Shown here piece after piece: positions 6,832 through 7,664 of a stretch of DNA of 7,664 nucleotides (position 1 is the stretch's first letter; each line of letters opens with the position of its first letter). Location of the stretch: positions 1,142 through 8,805 of the forward strand of contig WQSA01000089.1 of assembly GCA_009788135.1 (NCBI GenBank), in the 5' to 3' direction. The notes beneath the pieces were generated by a model. The model was not told the origin of the DNA, searched no databases, and saw only the letters and a list, made by a program, of their open reading frames with translations. Position numbers and translations under genes: made by a program. The DNA comes from Candidatus Fibrimonadales bacterium (GTDB lineage Bacteria > Fibrobacterota > Fibrobacteria > Fibrobacterales > Fibrobacteraceae).

Positions 6832-7664
6832 GTGGCGGGAAAAAAATATTTAGATAAAAACGTTTACGATGCTGCCCTTGAGCGCATGGATTTTATATTC
6901 AAAAACTTTGAAAAAATATACATATCTTTCAGCGGCGGAAAAGACAGCGCAGTTCTGATAAATCTCGCAGTCGATTACATGAGATTGCATAAAATTACCA
7001 AAAAAATAGGCGTACTGTTTATAGACCTGGAAGGACAGTATAAAATGACCATTGATTTCATAAAGAATATATTGGTTAAAAACAGCGATTTATTTGATGT
7101 GTATTGGTGCTGCCTGCCGCTGAATCTGAGGAATGCCCTGAGCGTTTTTGAACCCTTCTGGACTCCATGGGATTTAAATTGCAAAGACAAATGGGTTCGA
7201 AATTACCCAGATTTTCCATGCATTACAGAAAACAACAATCCTTTGCCTTTTTTCAGAAAAAACATGGAGTTTGAAGATTTTATTATAGAATTCGGGGAAT
7301 GGTATGCCAGCGGCAAAAAAACGGCATGCTTGGTGGGAATTCGCTCCGACGAAAGTTTCAACCGATTTAGAACCATAGCCTTGAAACAGAAAAAAATGCT
7401 GAACAATCTCAACTGGACAACGAATATATCCAAAACCGAAGAGTTGTTCTGCTGCTACCCTATTTACGACTGGACGCACAAAGATGTATGGGTTGGAAAC
7501 TATAAATTCAACTGGGATTACAACGAATTGTACGATTTATTTTACAAAGCAGGGCTTACGCTTAGCCAAATGAGAATTTGCCAGCCTTATGGAGACGATC
7601 AGCGCATTGGGCTTAATCTATTTCGCATAATAGAGCCGCAAACCTGGGCAAGGGTGGTAAACCG
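6832..7664 (+). CDS. IbrA-like (DUF3440) PP-loop protein of the PAPS-reductase superfamily (3' end outside window)
   Basis: These proteins bind ATP or a related nucleotide through a PP-loop; their reaction is not known. E. coli IbrA works with the ParB-like IbrB in regulating eib genes. From GTG 6832 there are 277 residues with no stop before the edge. The PP-loop SGGKDS is at 34-39, preceded by ALERMDFIFKNFEKIYISF. It is followed by IGVLFIDLEGQYKMTIDF, the tryptophan-rich WTPWDLNCKDKWVRNYP block, FGEWYASGKKTACLVGIRSDESFNRFRTIA, YPIYDWTHKDVW and LSQMRICQPYGDDQRIGLNLFRI, all in the order typical of DUF3440. The CGxH motif of true PAPS reductases is not seen in this part, so assimilatory sulfate reduction is unlikely. 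ATG 6787 is an alternative start adding 15 residues; GTG 6832 is preferred because it leaves the expected number of residues before the PP-loop. Early parts of the gene look A/T-richer than the rest of the window. Confidence 0.87.
   Translation, partial: MAGKKYLDKNVYDAALERMDFIFKNFEKIYISFSGGKDSAVLINLAVDYMRLHKITKKIGVLFIDLEGQYKMTIDFIKNILVKNSDLFDVYWCCLPLNLRNALSVFEPFWTPWDLNCKDKWVRNYPDFPCITENNNPLPFFRKNMEFEDFIIEFGEWYASGKKTACLVGIRSDESFNRFRTIALKQKKMLNNLNWTTNISKTEELFCCYPIYDWTHKDVWVGNYKFNWDYNELYDLFYKAGLTLSQMRICQPYGDDQRIGLNLFRIIEPQTWARVVN

Overview
The window looks like chromosomal DNA of a Gram-negative bacterium with moderate G+C. It has signal-peptide beta-barrel proteins, a LolD/MacB-type ATPase and a periplasmic solute-binding protein. 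The best guess is a Fibrobacter-like organism (Fibrobacterota), from the style of the outer-membrane proteins and a recurring TATATT element just before start codons. No 16S or marker-gene comparison was possible, so this is tentative.

Layout, left to right. (1) 3-1292 (+): C-terminal part of a family-5 (YejA-like) peptide-binding protein, cut by the left edge. (2) 1311-1988 (+): small secreted or outer-membrane beta-barrel protein. (3) 2058-3282 (+): the classic infC-rpmI-rplT translation operon (IF-3, L35, L20), with a good promoter at 1998-2025 and a TTG start for infC. (4) 3288-3394: long imperfect hairpin made of four heptamers facing four complementary heptamers; it runs into the start of (5) a FecCD/BtuC-type ABC permease (to 4375) that has no ATG. 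(6) 4407-4742 (+): single-domain response regulator with a shortened alpha-4 region. (7) On the minus strand, 6788-5481 and 5484-4735: a beta-barrel/coiled-coil/HEAT-like envelope protein joined by a GTGA overlap to a LolD-type ABC ATPase that has no permease beside it. (8) 6832 to the right edge (+): an IbrA-like (DUF3440) PP-loop protein of the PAPS-reductase superfamily, cut by the edge.

How the genes fit together. The translation operon is a housekeeping unit. The permease and receiver are orphans whose partners must lie elsewhere. The minus-strand pair is probably one envelope operon. The IbrA-like gene diverges from it, and the two 5' ends lie only a few bases apart.

The most interesting material is regulatory: the heptamer hairpin that seems to supply the permease with its start codon and Shine-Dalgarno-like sequence, the repeated TATATT-N7-start arrangement that suggests leaderless or nearly leaderless mRNAs, and a possible seven-codon leader ORF ahead of infC. 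No complete new multi-gene system is visible. The nearest candidates are the barrel/HEAT protein plus ATPase pair and whatever lies downstream of the IbrA-like gene. No tRNA, rRNA, CRISPR array, transposase or integrase was seen, and no gene-free stretch exceeds 300 bases.
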